The notes: generated by a model not told the origin, from the sequence alone. Shown: positions 10,181 to 23,479, numbered from the stretch's first letter. The stretch: DNA of 64,000 nt from Flaccisagitta enflata (GCA_965153355.1 OZ231128.1:5208001-5272000); one strand, 5' to 3'. Numbers and translations are program-made.

Positions 10181-11041
10181 CTTTTTATAAAAATACCAGT
10201 TTTCTCTTAAGATTATTCATCTCATATCTATCATATCTTTTTGTTACTGATACATACACCTGTCAGTTATTCATCATCAAATACATCTTGTTGCAACATT
10301 CTTATTGAATGGATTTCTTTATAATTCAGAGCAAAAATGTTTTTAGTTATGAAAGTTTCTTTGTATGTCAAGAACTCAGAAAGTGATCTACAGCTCGTAT
10401 ACAACACTGTCATGTACATAACATGATCAAAGAGTCCTTCAATTTTTTTTAAAAAGAAAGCTTGCTGGGTTTGAAGTAGGTTAACAGAGCAAAAAACACC
10501 ATATTTTGGCAAGAAACAGCGATTTTGTGGGTTTTTAGCAATTTTCGCCCTAAAGCTCATTTGCATATTGTCGTAATTTTTTTTTTTGGTTATAATTCGT
10601 CCAATATTCATCAGGTATGCCTGAAAATTTGTGGGGAAGTATATTTTTATGATTTCTAACATCCCACGAGCTCTTTTAGACATTATCTTTTTATCAAGGC
10701 TGATTTTTTTGATTTTTGGAGTTTTATAATGCATTTTAGGCATCTTAACCTTGACGAAATTTCGTGAAATTTCTCACAAATACTCAGCAGATGATTATTT
10801 ATCAATACCAGGGCATGTTATTTCTTCAGAGATGTATCTTTCTGCTGTTTATCTCAAAAAACCACCATTTTTTGCCAAAAAAAGTGCTTCTAATTCTTTT
10901 GGCTCGCAATTGGGTAAAATAAAGTTGATATTCTTAATCTACACCTTTATTAGGACTAGTAGGCAAAAATTTGGAGACGGTTTAATTTTTTTTTTCAGAA
11001 CTCTTAAAATTGAGCTTTTGGGCTAGCGGATATTAGACCGT

Positions 11042-11464
11042 TATCACTCATTTGTGATTTACGCTCGTCCTGATGTGTTGTAGTATTGCAGTTGTTTATT
11101 GTTGCTTCAGCTGTGTATTGCTCCATTAACTGTGATTTATTTGTTTTTGTTTGTTTCGTTGTTTTCATATCTCTACTTATCGGGTGTTCGAATAAAAACT
11201 GGAGACAGTTTTTTATAGTTTAGCTTTATCATATATGATATTAATAGACCAGATGATGAGGATATACTAGGAAATCCGGACAGATCAAGAGATGAGGATA
11301 TCATAGAGGATAATCCGGGAGATTCATAATATGGTTCCGCAAATTTCAACACATGGTGGAATTTCTAGTGAAAAAAAAAAAGCCAAGGAAAAAAAAGATT
11401 GAATGATTCCCGGAAGGAAAATGCAAAGAGGGTCATGAATTTAGTTAAAACGGGCATTTAAGCG
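11042..11464. other. Unique spacer
   Basis: Contains a small repeat GATGAGGATATCATAG/GATGAGGATATACTAG near 11245-11310. No gene seen. Confidence 0.5.
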
Positions 11465-12340
11465 GAAACTCACGTGAGTGACGGGTGATCACGTGACTTG
11501 TGATCGTTTGCTGTGTTAGCAAAATATGTATGATCATGTGATGTGTGATTATGAACTATGTGATCACGTGATGTGCGATCGTTTGCTGTGTTAGCATAAT
11601 ATGTGCGATCATGTGATGTGTGATCACGTGACGTGCGATCGTTTGCTGTGTTAGCATAATATGTGCGATCATGTGATGTGTAATTATGTACTATGTGATC
11701 ATGTGACGTGCAATTGTTTGCTCAGTTAGTAAAATATTTGTGATCATGTGCTGTGTGGTCATATGATGTGTAACCATGGGCTTTCTGATCACATAACGTA
11801 TTAGCATGATATGTGTGTGATGATGTGATGTGTGATTGTTTGCTGCGTTAGCACAATATCTGCGATCATGTGCTGCGTGGTCACATGATGTGTGATTATG
11901 TGCTATGTGATCATGTAACGTGTGATCATGTGACTTGTGATTGTTTGCTGTGTTAGGAAAACATGTGCGATCATTCGATGTGTGATCATGTGACGTGTGA
12001 TCGTATGCTGCGTTAGCCTAATATGTGCGATCATATGCTGCATGGTCACATGATGTGTGATTATGTACTATGTAATCATGTGATGTGTGATCATGTGACA
12101 TGTAATCATTTGTGTGTTAGCATAATATCTGCGATCATGTGCTGCGTGGTCACGTGATGTGTGATTATGTACTATGTGATCATGCGATGTGTAATCATGT
12201 GACGTGCGATTGTTTGCTGTGTTAGTAAAATATTTGTGATCATGTGCTGTGGGGTCATATGATGTGTAACCATGGGCTTTCTGATCACATAACGTATTAG
12301 CATAATATGTGTGATCATGTGATGTGTGATCATCTGATGC
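11465..12340. repeat. GATC-rich satellite with higher-order units
   Basis: Built from diverged GTGATCATGTGATGTG blocks alternating with TTTGCTGTGTTAGCATAATA. Higher-order units recur (for example ATAACGTATTAGCATAATATG at about 11787 and 12289). Almost every short unit contains GATCA or GATT, many of them as TGATCA palindromes. No gene. Confidence 0.85.
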
Positions 12341-12557
12341 AAAATTATCACGTTGCCCTGCTCATCTTTGTATGTATTTGTCCAAGATTTCTCGTACATG
12401 ACGATGTAACACACAAACTGGTTTACCAACCAATCAACATGCAACAACGATGAAGAGACTTTTTTGTTTCTTCTCAGACGATTGTCTTGTTTATTTCACT
12501 TTGTGCTGAGCTAGGAACGTGAACTTGGTGCCCCTTTGGTTGGCCAAACGGTACATA
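12341..12557. other. Unique spacer
   Basis: No feature recognised. Confidence 0.4.
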
Positions 12558-12611
12558 ACTCTCTCTCTGTGTCTGTCTCTGTCTCTATCTCTCTGTCTCT
12601 CTGTCTCTCTG

Positions 12612-12651
<40 letters not shown>

Positions 12652-12652
12652 T
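12558..12652. repeat. CT/GTCTCT microsatellite
   Basis: CTCTGTCT units grade into pure CT. Confidence 0.9.
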
Positions 12653-13148
<496 letters not shown>

Positions 13149-13249
13149 GTTTTGGAGGCAACATCTTTCAGACATCAGCTGAGGGTCTTGTCTTTATCAC
13201 TGTTCAAAATAAATCGGCTTCCGATGAAGAGACGCGTGAAATGACGGCG

Positions 13250-13380
13250 GTTCGAGGAGGAGCAGGAGGAGGAGGAGGAGGCCACCACCGAAGTTACAAC
13301 GCCGCCGCTGCTCTCACACCGCCACCGCTGCCACCGCAGTCAGACCGCCGCTGCTTCTGCCGCCTTCTCCGTTTCCGCCA
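13250..13380. repeat. GGA and CCGCCA trinucleotide-rich patch
   Basis: AGGAGGAGG (13255-13281) followed by GCCGCCACCGCTGCC-type triplets. Low complexity; the open frames here are not convincing. Confidence 0.6.
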
Positions 13381-13427
13381 CTGACACAGTTTCCGCTCTT
13401 CCTGTATATCAATTCCAATTCTCTTTT

Positions 13428-13952
13428 TAGGTGCGCCATAGCACCTCCATAAGAGCCTATGTCTGTCGGTTGGTCGGTTGGTCGGTCGGTAACGCTCGAG
13501 TTGAAAATCACAGAAAATTTCATGAAAACTCATGGAAATCATGAAATCATGAAAATCTCATGGAAACTCATCTCGTTCTACTCATGGAAATCATGAAAAT
13601 CTCATGGAAACTCATCTCGTTCTACATTCATGTCACTCGTTCATTCATTCATTCATTCATTCATTCATTCATTCATTCATTCATTCATTCATTCATTCAT
13701 TCATTCATTCATTCATTCATTCATTCATTCATTCATCCATTTATTCATTCATTCATTCATTCATTCATTCATTCATTCATTCATTCATTCATTCATTCAT
13801 TCATTCATTCATTCATTCATTCATTCATTCATTCATTCATTATCATGTTTTTCTACGGTTAAAGCTAGGGATAGGTCTGATAGAGCTCGGGATAGATCTA
13901 AGAATTAGTAACGCCCGGCGCACCGTCTTGGCCCGTGTATCCGGCCTTGTTT
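13428..13952 (-). mobile_element. HINE variant that contains an ATTC array
   Basis: Plus strand opens with hairpin AGGTGCGCCATAGCACCT, then CATAAGAGCCTATGTCTGTC, a GGTTGGTCGG core, AACGCTCGAGTTGAAAA, a set of CATGGAAATCATGAAAATC direct repeats (13520-13620), and the ATTC array. It closes with GCCCGGCGCACCG, CGTGTATCCGGCCTTGTT. The 5' end is canonical HINE; the hairpin is a distinct subtype. Confidence 0.65.
13633..13843. repeat. ATTC tetranucleotide microsatellite
   Basis: About 210 bp of ATTC with one imperfection near 13736. It lies inside the HINE variant. Confidence 0.95.
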
Positions 13953-15032
13953 TCTTTCATTATTTTTGAAAAGAAAACTTTTTGTTACATTGTAAAACAG
14001 TCATACGTCATGTTGTTGTTTGTTACTGTCGCTTTATTGCTGACAAATATAAATATTTCATAAGTGATTTTCGTTTTCAAGAAGATTCTTGGAAAGAAGG
14101 TGAGTTTTGATTAGAAAAGCAACTGATAGGAATTAGGATGTTGGTGATAGCGACTGTTGAGACGATCAATAACTTGACTATGTTATCTACTATCTAGGAA
14201 AAAAGCTTATCGACACCTAGGAGTTATTAGGAGTTATGAATAAAAATATCACCCAATTTATCATTTTCATCATTCATTTGTAAGAGTTTTATCTGGTCGT
14301 TTCCATGGCATTCTACGCCTTGATTTTTTTCGTAAACAAATCTCCACCATGCGTTTTTAAGAAAACTATGACTAAAAAAGTCTGCCAAGAAAAAAAAAGA
14401 ATACGAGCGCAAGAAATGCTTACGATAAGTACTGTCCAGTATCTTGGCGAAGTGATTTCAACTTGATAAAGCATAATCATATTTGATAACTAAATTGAGA
14501 TCTTATTTAAGTGAAAATTCTTTTAGTTTTGCTTGTCATTTCTAAACGCTTAAAGCTACAGAAACCAGATTACGCTCATCTTGTGATTTTTGATGTAGAT
14601 TGATTTGTTTGTTTTTTTTAAAAGTTTTTAGCTTTTCTATGAGCTGAAATAATCTAAGAATAAGCTTGGTATGATTCTATCTAATATCAAATCATAATTT
14701 ATTTCTCAATTTTTAAGATAATAGTCTTTATTCTTTTGTTTGCCATTTCTAGATTGCTTGATCTACAGGGAGCGGATTGCACTTATTTTGAAGTAGATTA
14801 ATTTGTTTTTTTTTTTCCAAATTACTGCTTTTCCAGAAGCGGAGAAATGCTTTGAAGAAGGTGTGGCTGAACTTATTTCCTAGATAGGACAAGGTAATTT
14901 TCCCTACTTGTATGACAACATGTAAAGAAAACCATTTTTGACGTATGTATGATAGTCCAAAATGACAGGTGATTAATCATTTTAGAGAACAGAGTTGGGG
15001 GTGGCTTGTCGCATGTCGTTGGAACGAGGGAG
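13953..15032. other. AT-rich unique stretch
   Basis: No gene. A diverged internal duplication is visible (TAGTTTTGCTTGTCATTTCTA near 14525 resembles TCTTTTGTTTGCCATTTCTA near 14733), suggesting an old repeat. Confidence 0.5.
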
Positions 15033-15292
15033 GGGGCGTTTCTAGTATCAGATAATCGCGTTTTGAACGGGCCACTCGGTCGCTCGCTACTTTCGCACAT
15101 GTCACTCGCACCGCACACTCCACTCACTCGCTCTGCAGCGCTCCACAGCGCTACGCTCACTCTGTTCACGGGCTCGCTCACTCACTTCGCTCACTCCCTC
15201 ATGGGACGGTTGAAATTCATGAATATGTGTCCACGCTGTAAATGCGTTTCACGGGAACAATCGCGTTTTTTACCTTCACTAGAAACACACCC
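15033..15292 (+). mobile_element. MITE-H copy
   Basis: GGGGGCGTTTCTAGTATC start, GGGCCACTCGGTCGCTCGC, ACGGGCTCGCTCACTCAC, TCATGGGACGGTTGAAATTC, and inverse end CACTAGAAACACACCC. Confidence 0.75.
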
Positions 15293-15533
15293 AGAGCAGA
15301 GATTTGCGTTACTGTTTGTCAGTAGCCGGCCGTTATGAGGTCGTTATATGGTAAAAATCTGCCATTTTATGGTAAGGTCGTTATCCCTAAATAACCTGAC
15401 GTTATTCAATGTAAGGTTACACGTTATCTATATAGAGGAGGAAGGAACAGATATTTTTAAACTGATATTCATTGCATTTGATTCATGATGATCCTTAATT
15501 ACTCATGATATTCATTCGCCTAAACACTGTTAA

Positions 15534-15535
<2 letters not shown>
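15293..15535. other. Unique spacer
   Basis: GGTCGTTAT occurs near 15330 and 15363 in a short local repeat. No gene. Confidence 0.4.

Positions 15536-15603
<68 letters not shown>
15536..15603. repeat. GA microsatellite
   Basis: About 68 bp of GA. Confidence 0.95.
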
Positions 15604-15606
<3 letters not shown>

Positions 15607-16129
15607 CACACCAAAAGCGGTATAGGATCGACTAAAAGAAACCAAGGCTCTTGAATTTGAAAGGATAGAAGAATGGAAGAGGAAGAAAAAGGAGGAGGAA
15701 GAGGAGGAGGAAGAGGAAGAGGAACGATCGGGTTTTCATGGTGAATTTCGGATTTACCGATATCCTGTTTGACCGGGCCGTTACACGGATTGCCGGATCT
15801 CGATACCTAATCTCTGACCCAGAGTAGGCCCAACCCTACCCAACTTGGTTGGGTGCCAACCTATCATTTCTCCTTTTCATAATTCAACATTCTACCCCTT
15901 GGCTCTCTAGGCACACAAATTGAATGAATTAATTAACATGGAGGCGAGTGGAGATTAATGAATTGCATTAAACCGGGGATTATAGCTGGAACGTGAAGGC
16001 AAATGGCTTAATAACTCAAAGGCTTGATACGCCGTGAAACAAACGTCAAAGGGACTAATGTACAGTCAATCTTTACTTCAGTGTGTCTAAAAGGGTCTGA
16101 ATCAGGTAGTGTTTTTGATAACATATGTC
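15604..16129. other. Unique stretch with a purine tract
   Basis: GAGGAAGAGG-type purine tract at about 15662-15724, then unique sequence. No gene recognised. Confidence 0.5.
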
Positions 16130-16520
16130 TCCTTGCCCCTTTTGGAAAAATGCATATTCCCTATCGAATAACATGGAAAATTAACAAAAAATGAAACAAA
16201 AAATGCAAAATTGCAATTGGATAACATGGAAAATTGACAAAAAAAATGAAATTCTCATTAAATAACATGGAAAATTGACAAGAAATTGTAGAAAATATAT
16301 AACTCCCATCGAATATCATGGAAAATTGCCCCAAAGACCTGAAATATGCCTTCTCATGACGTAAGGAAATTCACCCCTGTGTCCTACAGGACATCGGCCG
16401 CTGCCCTGCTCTCATTCCACTTCTTCAGCTGATCACTCCAAGCAGGGCATCGGGTACGGGTACGGGTACGGGTACGGGTACGCGACCATGTGCAATCCTT
16501 GGATGACTTGTTAATACCTG
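16130..16520 (-). mobile_element. HINE-E copy, partial, with the 51-bp minisatellite
   Basis: Inverse of the copy at 918: about four ATGGAAAATTGACAAAAAAT units (16160-16330), AAATTCACCCCTGTGTCC, GACATCGGCCGCTGCCCTGC, the GCCCTGCT/AGCAGGGC hairpin, and an outer end GGATGACTTGTT. The segment that normally reads GGTACC carries an expanded GGGTAC hexamer (16446-16475). The distal inverted repeat is missing. Confidence 0.7.
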
Positions 16521-16740
16521 CTCTTGCGCAAATGTATGTGAGAGCAGATATAACGTCTGTTACACCTGTACAAATGCAATACAGTTAAATCCCACTCTAA
16601 GAAAGCAATCTAAATAAAGGAGGAAGTTATACAATGCCACGTTTTAACCGCGCCCATCCTTATGACCGATTCACCGAAAAAACAGTCATCTATAAAGGAA
16701 AAGGGAACACAAAAGTGATGATAACGGAAACCAACCAAAA
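16521..16740. other. Unique spacer
   Basis: No gene or repeat seen. Confidence 0.4.
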
Positions 16741-17087
<347 letters not shown>

Positions 17088-17307
17088 AAATAGGGCCAGG
17101 CGAAAAATCATTGAAACACCGTGCGCCCAAAAACGGTTGCAATGTGACAATTTCAAATTCGTCAGTGCGAAACTTAGAAATAACTTATACGCCATTATGA
17201 CCAAGAAAATGTCCAAATATGGCCCATAGTTGGGGCTGTGTACGAGCTGAACTGCGGAAAAAGAATCGTAAATGCAAGGAAGCGACAAAGAGGGAGATGT
17301 TATCTCT
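17088..17307. other. Unique spacer
   Basis: No feature recognised. Confidence 0.4.
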
Positions 17308-17310
17308 CTG

Positions 17311-17370
<60 letters not shown>

Positions 17371-17425
17371 TTTTTCTTTTTTTCTTTTTTTCTTTCTTTC
17401 TTTCTTTCTTTCTTTCTTTTTTTTG
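17308..17425. repeat. CTTT microsatellite
   Basis: TTTC repeat with TTTTTTC variants. Confidence 0.95.
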
Positions 17426-17576
17426 TATCTCGACATTGTTTCTTTCCTTGCTTCCTCGCTGCTTCGCCGCATTCATTCTTCCCTCCCTTCATTCTCCTTT
17501 CTTATTCTACCATTTTCTTCTTACCTTCTTTCCCAACGGTCTTTCTCTTTGTCTGTCTCTCTCTCATTCACTTTCG

Positions 17577-17580
<4 letters not shown>
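17421..17580 (+). repeat. Segmental repeat, copy 1 of 2
   Basis: From TTTTTGTATCTCGACATTG to CTCTCTCATTCACT. Nearly identical to 22439-22597, in the same orientation and again bounded by a CTTT repeat on the left and a CT-rich repeat on the right. Confidence 0.85.
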
Positions 17581-17608
<28 letters not shown>

Positions 17609-17637
17609 TTCTGTCTCTCTCTGTCTCTCTCTTTCTC

Positions 17638-17712
<75 letters not shown>

Positions 17713-17735
17713 GTCTTTCTTTCTTTCTTTCTTTT
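17580..17735. repeat. GTCT, CT and CTTT compound microsatellite
   Basis: GTCT run at 17577-17603, CTCTCTGT units, then a CTTT array to 17735. Confidence 0.9.
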
Positions 17736-17736
17736 T

Positions 17737-18595
17737 GGGCAGCGGCCCCGGAGGGGCCGATGACCTATGGTTCCACACAGGGCAATTTTTCCGATCTAAT
17801 GTCAGTGTCCCCCCTAAGCCCCAAATCAGGCCTCTGAGACCTCAGAGCAGGCCTCTGAGACCTCAAATCAGGCCTCTCAGACCCCAAATCAGGCCTCTCA
17901 GACCTCTTATCAGGCCTCTTAGGCCCCAACTCGGGCCTACGGACCTCTTATCAGGCCTCTCAAACCCCAAATCAGGCCTCTCAGACCCCAAATCAGGCCT
18001 CTTAAACCCCAAATCAGGCCTCTCAGACCTCTTATCCGGCCTCTTAGGCCCCAACTCAGGCCTCCAAACCTCTTATCAGGCCTCTCAGACCCCAAATCAG
18101 ACCTCTCAGGCCCCAAATCAGGCCTCTTAAACCCCAAATCAGGCCTCTCTGACCTCTTATCAGGCCTCTTAGGCCCCAACTCAGGCCTCCAAACCTCTTT
18201 TCAGGCCTTTCAGACCCCAAATCAGGCCTCTCACACCACAAATCTGGCCTCTCAAACTACAAATCAGGCATCTGGGATCTCTAATCAGGCCTCTCAGACC
18301 CCAAATCAGGCCTCTCAGACCTCTTTTCAGGCTTCTTAGGCCTTATCTCAGGCCTCCCAGACCTCTTATCAGGCCTCTCAGACCCTATATCAGACCTCTC
18401 ACACCCCAGATCAGACCTTAGGGACCCCAGATTAGACTTCTTGGACCCAAGATCATGCCTCCCAAAACAAAATTGCCCTGTGTGGAATCATAGGTCATCG
18501 ACCCCTCCGGGGCCGCTGCCCCATTACCTCATCACTACAATACTAAATGATATCAATGGGGCATCGGGAACCGCTGACCATAATGACGCTTGAGC
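17737..18595 (-). mobile_element. HINE-E element with 21-bp minisatellite between inverted repeats
   Basis: About 54-bp inverted repeats (17737-17790 and 18468-18521; GGGCAGCGGCCCCGGAGGGG, CCGATGACCTATGGTTCC) enclose an array of about 30 units. Beyond the right copy lie CCCATTACCTCATCAC, GGGGCATCGGGAACCGCTGA and CATAATGACGCTTGAG, the family start in inverse orientation. Confidence 0.75.
17815..18460. repeat. 21-bp minisatellite (CCCCAAATCAGGCCTCTCAG)
   Basis: Two alternating unit types, CCCCAAATCAGGCCTCTCAG and CCTCTTATCAGGCCTCTTAG, form a higher-order pattern. Open frames in several phases are repeat artefacts, since 21 bp is a multiple of three. Confidence 0.9.
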
Positions 18596-18611
18596 GGCCT
18601 GTTTTATTTCT

Positions 18612-18614
<3 letters not shown>

Positions 18615-18691
<77 letters not shown>
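18615..18691. repeat. CT microsatellite
   Basis: About 77 bp of CT. Confidence 0.95.
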
Positions 18692-18695
<4 letters not shown>

Positions 18696-18834
18696 TCTTC
18701 CTACTGTAGGATATTATACAAAGGGAAAATAAAAGCGCAAGATAAGATCATAATGATGATTGCTATACATCAAACCAGATTTGGTTTCCACGCCGTTTTG
18801 TAAAGGCAATGTAGTTTTATACTTTCATAAGTAC

Positions 18835-19045
18835 AAAAGACTGTCATCTGAGAGAGAAAGGTGAGGGAAGGCGAGGAAAAGACTGTCATCTGAGAGAGAA
18901 AGGTGAGGGAAGGCGAGGAAAAGACTGTCATCTGAGAGAGAAAGGAGAGGGAAGGCGGGGAAAAGATTGTCATCTGAAAGACAAAGGTGAGGGAGGGCGA
19001 GGAAAAAATTGTCTTCTGAGAGAGAAAGGTGAGGGAAGGCGAGGA
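18835..19045. repeat. 42-bp minisatellite, about five units
   Basis: Units contain AAAAGACTGTCATCTGAGAG and AAAGGTGAGGGAAGGCGAGG. The first three are nearly identical; later ones are diverged. Confidence 0.9.
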
Positions 19046-19097
19046 CTGAGGAAATGTGGGGGTGCTTTGGGCTAGAGAATTAAGCTGAGTCTCTGTA

Positions 19098-19625
19098 CAG
19101 GGTGTTTCACGCGTTTTTAGGTATTCTAAAACAGCATATCTCAGCTTCTAGTAATTTTTTCAAACTTTGCAGTTTTTGCATGTAAAATGTCATGCTGTTG
19201 GGTTGATTTTTGAAGCAACCATAAGGTTTTAAAATCTGTATGTGATTTCGGAGTGCCTGTCATTTTTTCAAAAAATTTTTGAATGACACAAAACTTAATC
19301 ACCAAAAATCTGTTATCATTAGCTACAGAGCCTGGCTTTAATCATGTAGTTTTTATAATGTAAAATGCAAAATGTAAAAATATTATATTTTCAAAGATGA
19401 ATGGTTTTGCACCATTGAGAAAGAAAGAAGCAGAAATGGCAGAGTTTGAAATCATGAATCCAGTTCAAATTTACATGGTCGCTTCAAAAATTATCGCAAA
19501 ATCATGAAGTTTAACATGTGAAATCTGCGGATCTTGATCTTTCTAGATCAGAAGTTAAAAAAAGTCACTAGAAGCAGAGATACATATGTCGTTTTAGAAT
19601 ACCTCAAAACGTGTGAAACACCCTG
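19098..19625. mobile_element. MITE with CAGGGTGTTTCAC termini
   Basis: 528 bp between TA duplications (19096-19097, 19626-19627). About 60-bp imperfect inverted ends: CAGGGTGTTTCACGCGTTTT, then ATTCTAAAAC and AGCTTCTAGT. No transposase frame. Tc1/mariner-type by its TA target and CAGGG start. Confidence 0.8.
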
Positions 19626-19707
19626 TAACACCAGCCGAGTGAGAACAAACCTTATGTTGATTATTTATCTGAAGAGAAAGGTGACAGAGAGATTCTGTCT
19701 ATGGAGC

Positions 19708-20110
19708 TAGTCACTGAATCACGAACTTTGATCTGGAACTGAGGCCAGTAAGGTCCCATTCCACTGAAGCACGACTTCGTGCTTCTGTAGAATTGTAATT
19801 TGTGCTTCAGTGGATTGACTCTTGACCTCTTTTCAAATTGCAAAGAAACAAAAAGTCAATCCAGTTTTTCTTTGATTGGTCGCTACAAATCATTTCAGTG
19901 CAATTCGAAATTTTTTTTATTTCTTTTATTCAAATAAAGATAGGTTTTTCTTTTTGTCATGAATTGTTATCTTTAGAAAATGTCTCCTAACTTTTTCTAT
20001 TTTTTTAAAGTTTTTTTTTTTCATGACAAAACCTTTTTCCTATGATATGAATTTATGTTTTTATGAAAAAAATGAGTTTTCTCCACATTGATTTTTTCAT
20101 TGTGATAAAA
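19708..20110 (-). mobile_element. Element F, copy 1, truncated
   Basis: From TAGTCACTGAATCACGAAC through the palindrome CCACTGAAGCACGACTTCG to GATTTTTTCATTGTGATAAA. Inverse of 33090-34102 with high similarity, but its distal end is replaced by a HINE fragment. At about 19889-19893 (GGTCGCTACAAATC) it preserves the empty target of the MITE nested in copy 2. Confidence 0.75.
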
Positions 20111-20249
20111 AACGTCCGTCCGTCCATCCATCCGTCCATCCGTCCATCCGTCCGTCTGTCCGTCCGTCCGTCCATCCATCCGTCCGTCACATTTTTGCAT
20201 TACTGCTCCTGCCCAACCATCCGCGACTGGATAGCCGTGTATCCGGCCA
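20111..20249 (-). mobile_element. HINE fragment, hairpin missing
   Basis: CGTCCGTCCGTCCATCC core, TTTTTGCATTACTGCTCCTG, CCGCGACTGGATAGCCG, TATCCGGCC. The hairpin end is lost at the junction with element F. Confidence 0.7.
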
Positions 20250-20257
20250 CTATTGTC

Positions 20258-20619
<362 letters not shown>

Positions 20620-20780
20620 AGAAAAAGGAAACAACGATAAAATACAACACTCACAGGATAGACATGCAGTCAAAACACATTTCACAAATACACTTGTCTG
20701 TTCTAAAAAATGGATCGTTTGATAAACAAAACCAACACTTGTCAGGCGCGTGCTAAACCTAAACAATTAAAAGAAACAGA

Positions 20781-20850
20781 AAAGTGACAGAAGGACCACC
20801 GACTGACCGACAAACACACAAGGGAGAGTGTAGTCGCGTAGCACACGAGT
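20781..20850 (+). mobile_element. HINE 3'-end fragment
   Basis: GGACCACCGACTGACCGAC core, AGGGAGAGTGTAGTCGCG and the hairpin AGTCGCGTAGCACACGAGT. No 5' half. Confidence 0.6.
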
Positions 20851-21166
20851 TCAAAGTCCAATTTATAGTTACCCCCTTCCAGCAAGTGGTGGGGTTTTAG
20901 TACGTCAACCCTGTCCCTTACCTCCACCGTATTTTACAACCTTCTTTCCCTTTTTTCCCTTTTTCACGGCGCTCCTTTTACAATCTTTAACGGTTGTAAT
21001 TTTGTGTTCGTTTTTTATCACAAATAAAAAACCTTTTTTTTCGTGGAAAACATTCGTTTGCAGAAAGGTTTTTTGTTTAATTGTCCCGTTTTACTCCCAA
21101 AGAAGGGTGCTTTCCTTTTTTTTTTCAATCTTTATCATTTATTTTCTAAATTTGTGAGTTGCCTTT
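20851..21166. other. Unique spacer
   Basis: No gene or repeat family recognised; T-rich towards the right. Confidence 0.4.
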
Positions 21167-21177
21167 TTTTCTTTTTT

Positions 21178-21266
<89 letters not shown>

Positions 21267-21294
21267 ATATTTTTAGGATTCCTGAGTTTTTGTT

Positions 21295-21350
<56 letters not shown>

Positions 21351-21476
21351 TTTTTTTCTTTTTCTCTTTCTTTTTCTTTCTTTTTTCTTTCTTTCTTTCT
21401 TTCTTTTGTCTTTCTTTCTTTCTTCCTTTTTTTCTTTCTTTCTTTTTTTCTTTCTTTCTTTCTTTCTTTCTTCTTT

Positions 21477-21507
<31 letters not shown>

Positions 21508-21541
21508 CTTTTTCTATTCTTAGGATTCCTGAGTTTTTGTT

Positions 21542-21612
<71 letters not shown>

Positions 21613-21655
21613 ATCTTTTTTTCTTTTTTTCTTTCTTTCTTTCTTTCTTGCTTTC
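21167..21655. repeat. CTTT array with a repeated island
   Basis: About 490 bp of TTTC repeat. The island TTAGGATTCCTGAGTTTTTG occurs at about 21273 and 21521, so part of the array was duplicated as a block. Confidence 0.9.
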
Positions 21656-22314
21656 ATCTAGTTCTTTTTTTTCTTCTTTTTTTTCTACCTTGTGTATCAG
21701 GTTATTAGCCCGTAGCAAATTGACTTGATGGGCCCAGCTTGGATCCTTTATGTTCTTTGGATAGAACACCCTCCCTAAAATTACACAATGATTGCAGGGC
21801 GCAATACCTGGGTCGCCACCTCCCTTGTCACATAAAGGATGAATTGTTTTACATAGGATGAATTGTTGCATCACATGTTATTTCCCATGGAAAATGTTCA
21901 AGAGAGATTTTGGCCTCCTCCTCCTTTACCCCCTTCCTTTATTTCATTCTGGAAATGAGGGTGAGTGGCGGCCCAGGTTTTGCGCCATATGACTATCAAC
22001 TATGCTTTTCCATGTTTCATGCTCTACACATCTTTTTCCAGTTTTCTATATTTTCTTTCACTTCCCCCCCCCCATTCCATATTTGATCTCACCTGTAGGT
22101 TTAGTAGCTTCCTGTTTTTTTTTCCATTTTTTCTCTCATCTTCTTTTTCTTCCGTTTTCAATACATTATACATCAGCTTCCCTCTTCGCGTACCCCTAAT
22201 ATTTTATACCCCATATTGTCAATTCTTACATTCATCCCGTTGAGAAGCTGTAATGACTAAAACTTGATTTTATTCCATATTCTCCTCCCATTTTCTTCCA
22301 TTACTACTCTTTCC
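21656..22314. other. Unique stretch
   Basis: No gene recognised. GGATGAATTGTT is repeated at about 21837 and 21857. Confidence 0.5.
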
Positions 22315-22316
22315 TC

Positions 22317-22371
<55 letters not shown>

Positions 22372-22438
22372 TTTTCTTTCTTTCATTCATTCTTTTTTTC
22401 TTTCTTTCTTCCTTTCTTTTTTTCTTTCTTTCTTTCTT

Positions 22439-22440
<2 letters not shown>
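22315..22440. repeat. CTTT microsatellite, imperfect
   Basis: TTTC repeat with interruptions. Confidence 0.9.
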
Positions 22441-22974
<534 letters not shown>

Positions 22975-23067
<93 letters not shown>

Positions 23068-23072
23068 CTTAC
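22975..23072. repeat. CT microsatellite
   Basis: About 98 bp of CT. Confidence 0.95.
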
Positions 23073-23214
23073 TATTTCACGTTGCAACCACTTGGGGCGT
23101 ATCAAGTGACACAATTTCACAAGCCCGTGATTAATGATCCATTTTTAAAGAGATGATTTGTTGAATCTGTGTTTATTTTTTTAGATGATTGTATAATGCA
23201 TATTACATAGGATT

Positions 23215-23318
<104 letters not shown>

Positions 23319-23479
23319 GAGTGGTCATACATGACTCGATTACGTTGCTCACAACGGCATGTAAGGGGGTATCACATCACTATTACTGAGTATATTTCCC
23401 AAGTTTGACGACTGTTCTATCCGACTAAAACGATACGGAGTAGGTTGAGGAGGAGGGGTTAAAGTGGTAATTGCCTATT

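Larger units (their letters stand above)
8194..11041. mobile_element. Foldback element with about 650-bp inverted arms
   Basis: Left arm 8194-8843 and right arm 10369-11041 are inverted copies, matching from CGGTCTAATATCCGCTAGC to CATGTACATGACAGTGTTG. TA flanks the outer ends (about 8192-8193 and 11042-11043). In the left half a roughly 190-bp piece is repeated in diverged form (GAAAATTGCTAAAAAC at about 8670 and 8850). The centre is interrupted by a separate MITE (8992-9632) and an old HINE (10012-10180). Both arms hold matching open frames, but nearly all differences between arms change the amino acid, so I treat them as non-coding. The superfamily is not identified; TA flanks hint at Tc1/mariner. 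Confidence 0.8.

Noticed and set aside
8209-11026. Paired frames in the foldback arms (8209-8475 with 10751-11026; 8546-8743 with 10267-10743) as a conserved protein
   Set aside because: Between arms about a dozen residue changes are seen with almost no silent changes, the starts are not all ATG, and the left copy of the 158-residue frame is broken early. This is neutral drift in an inverted repeat.
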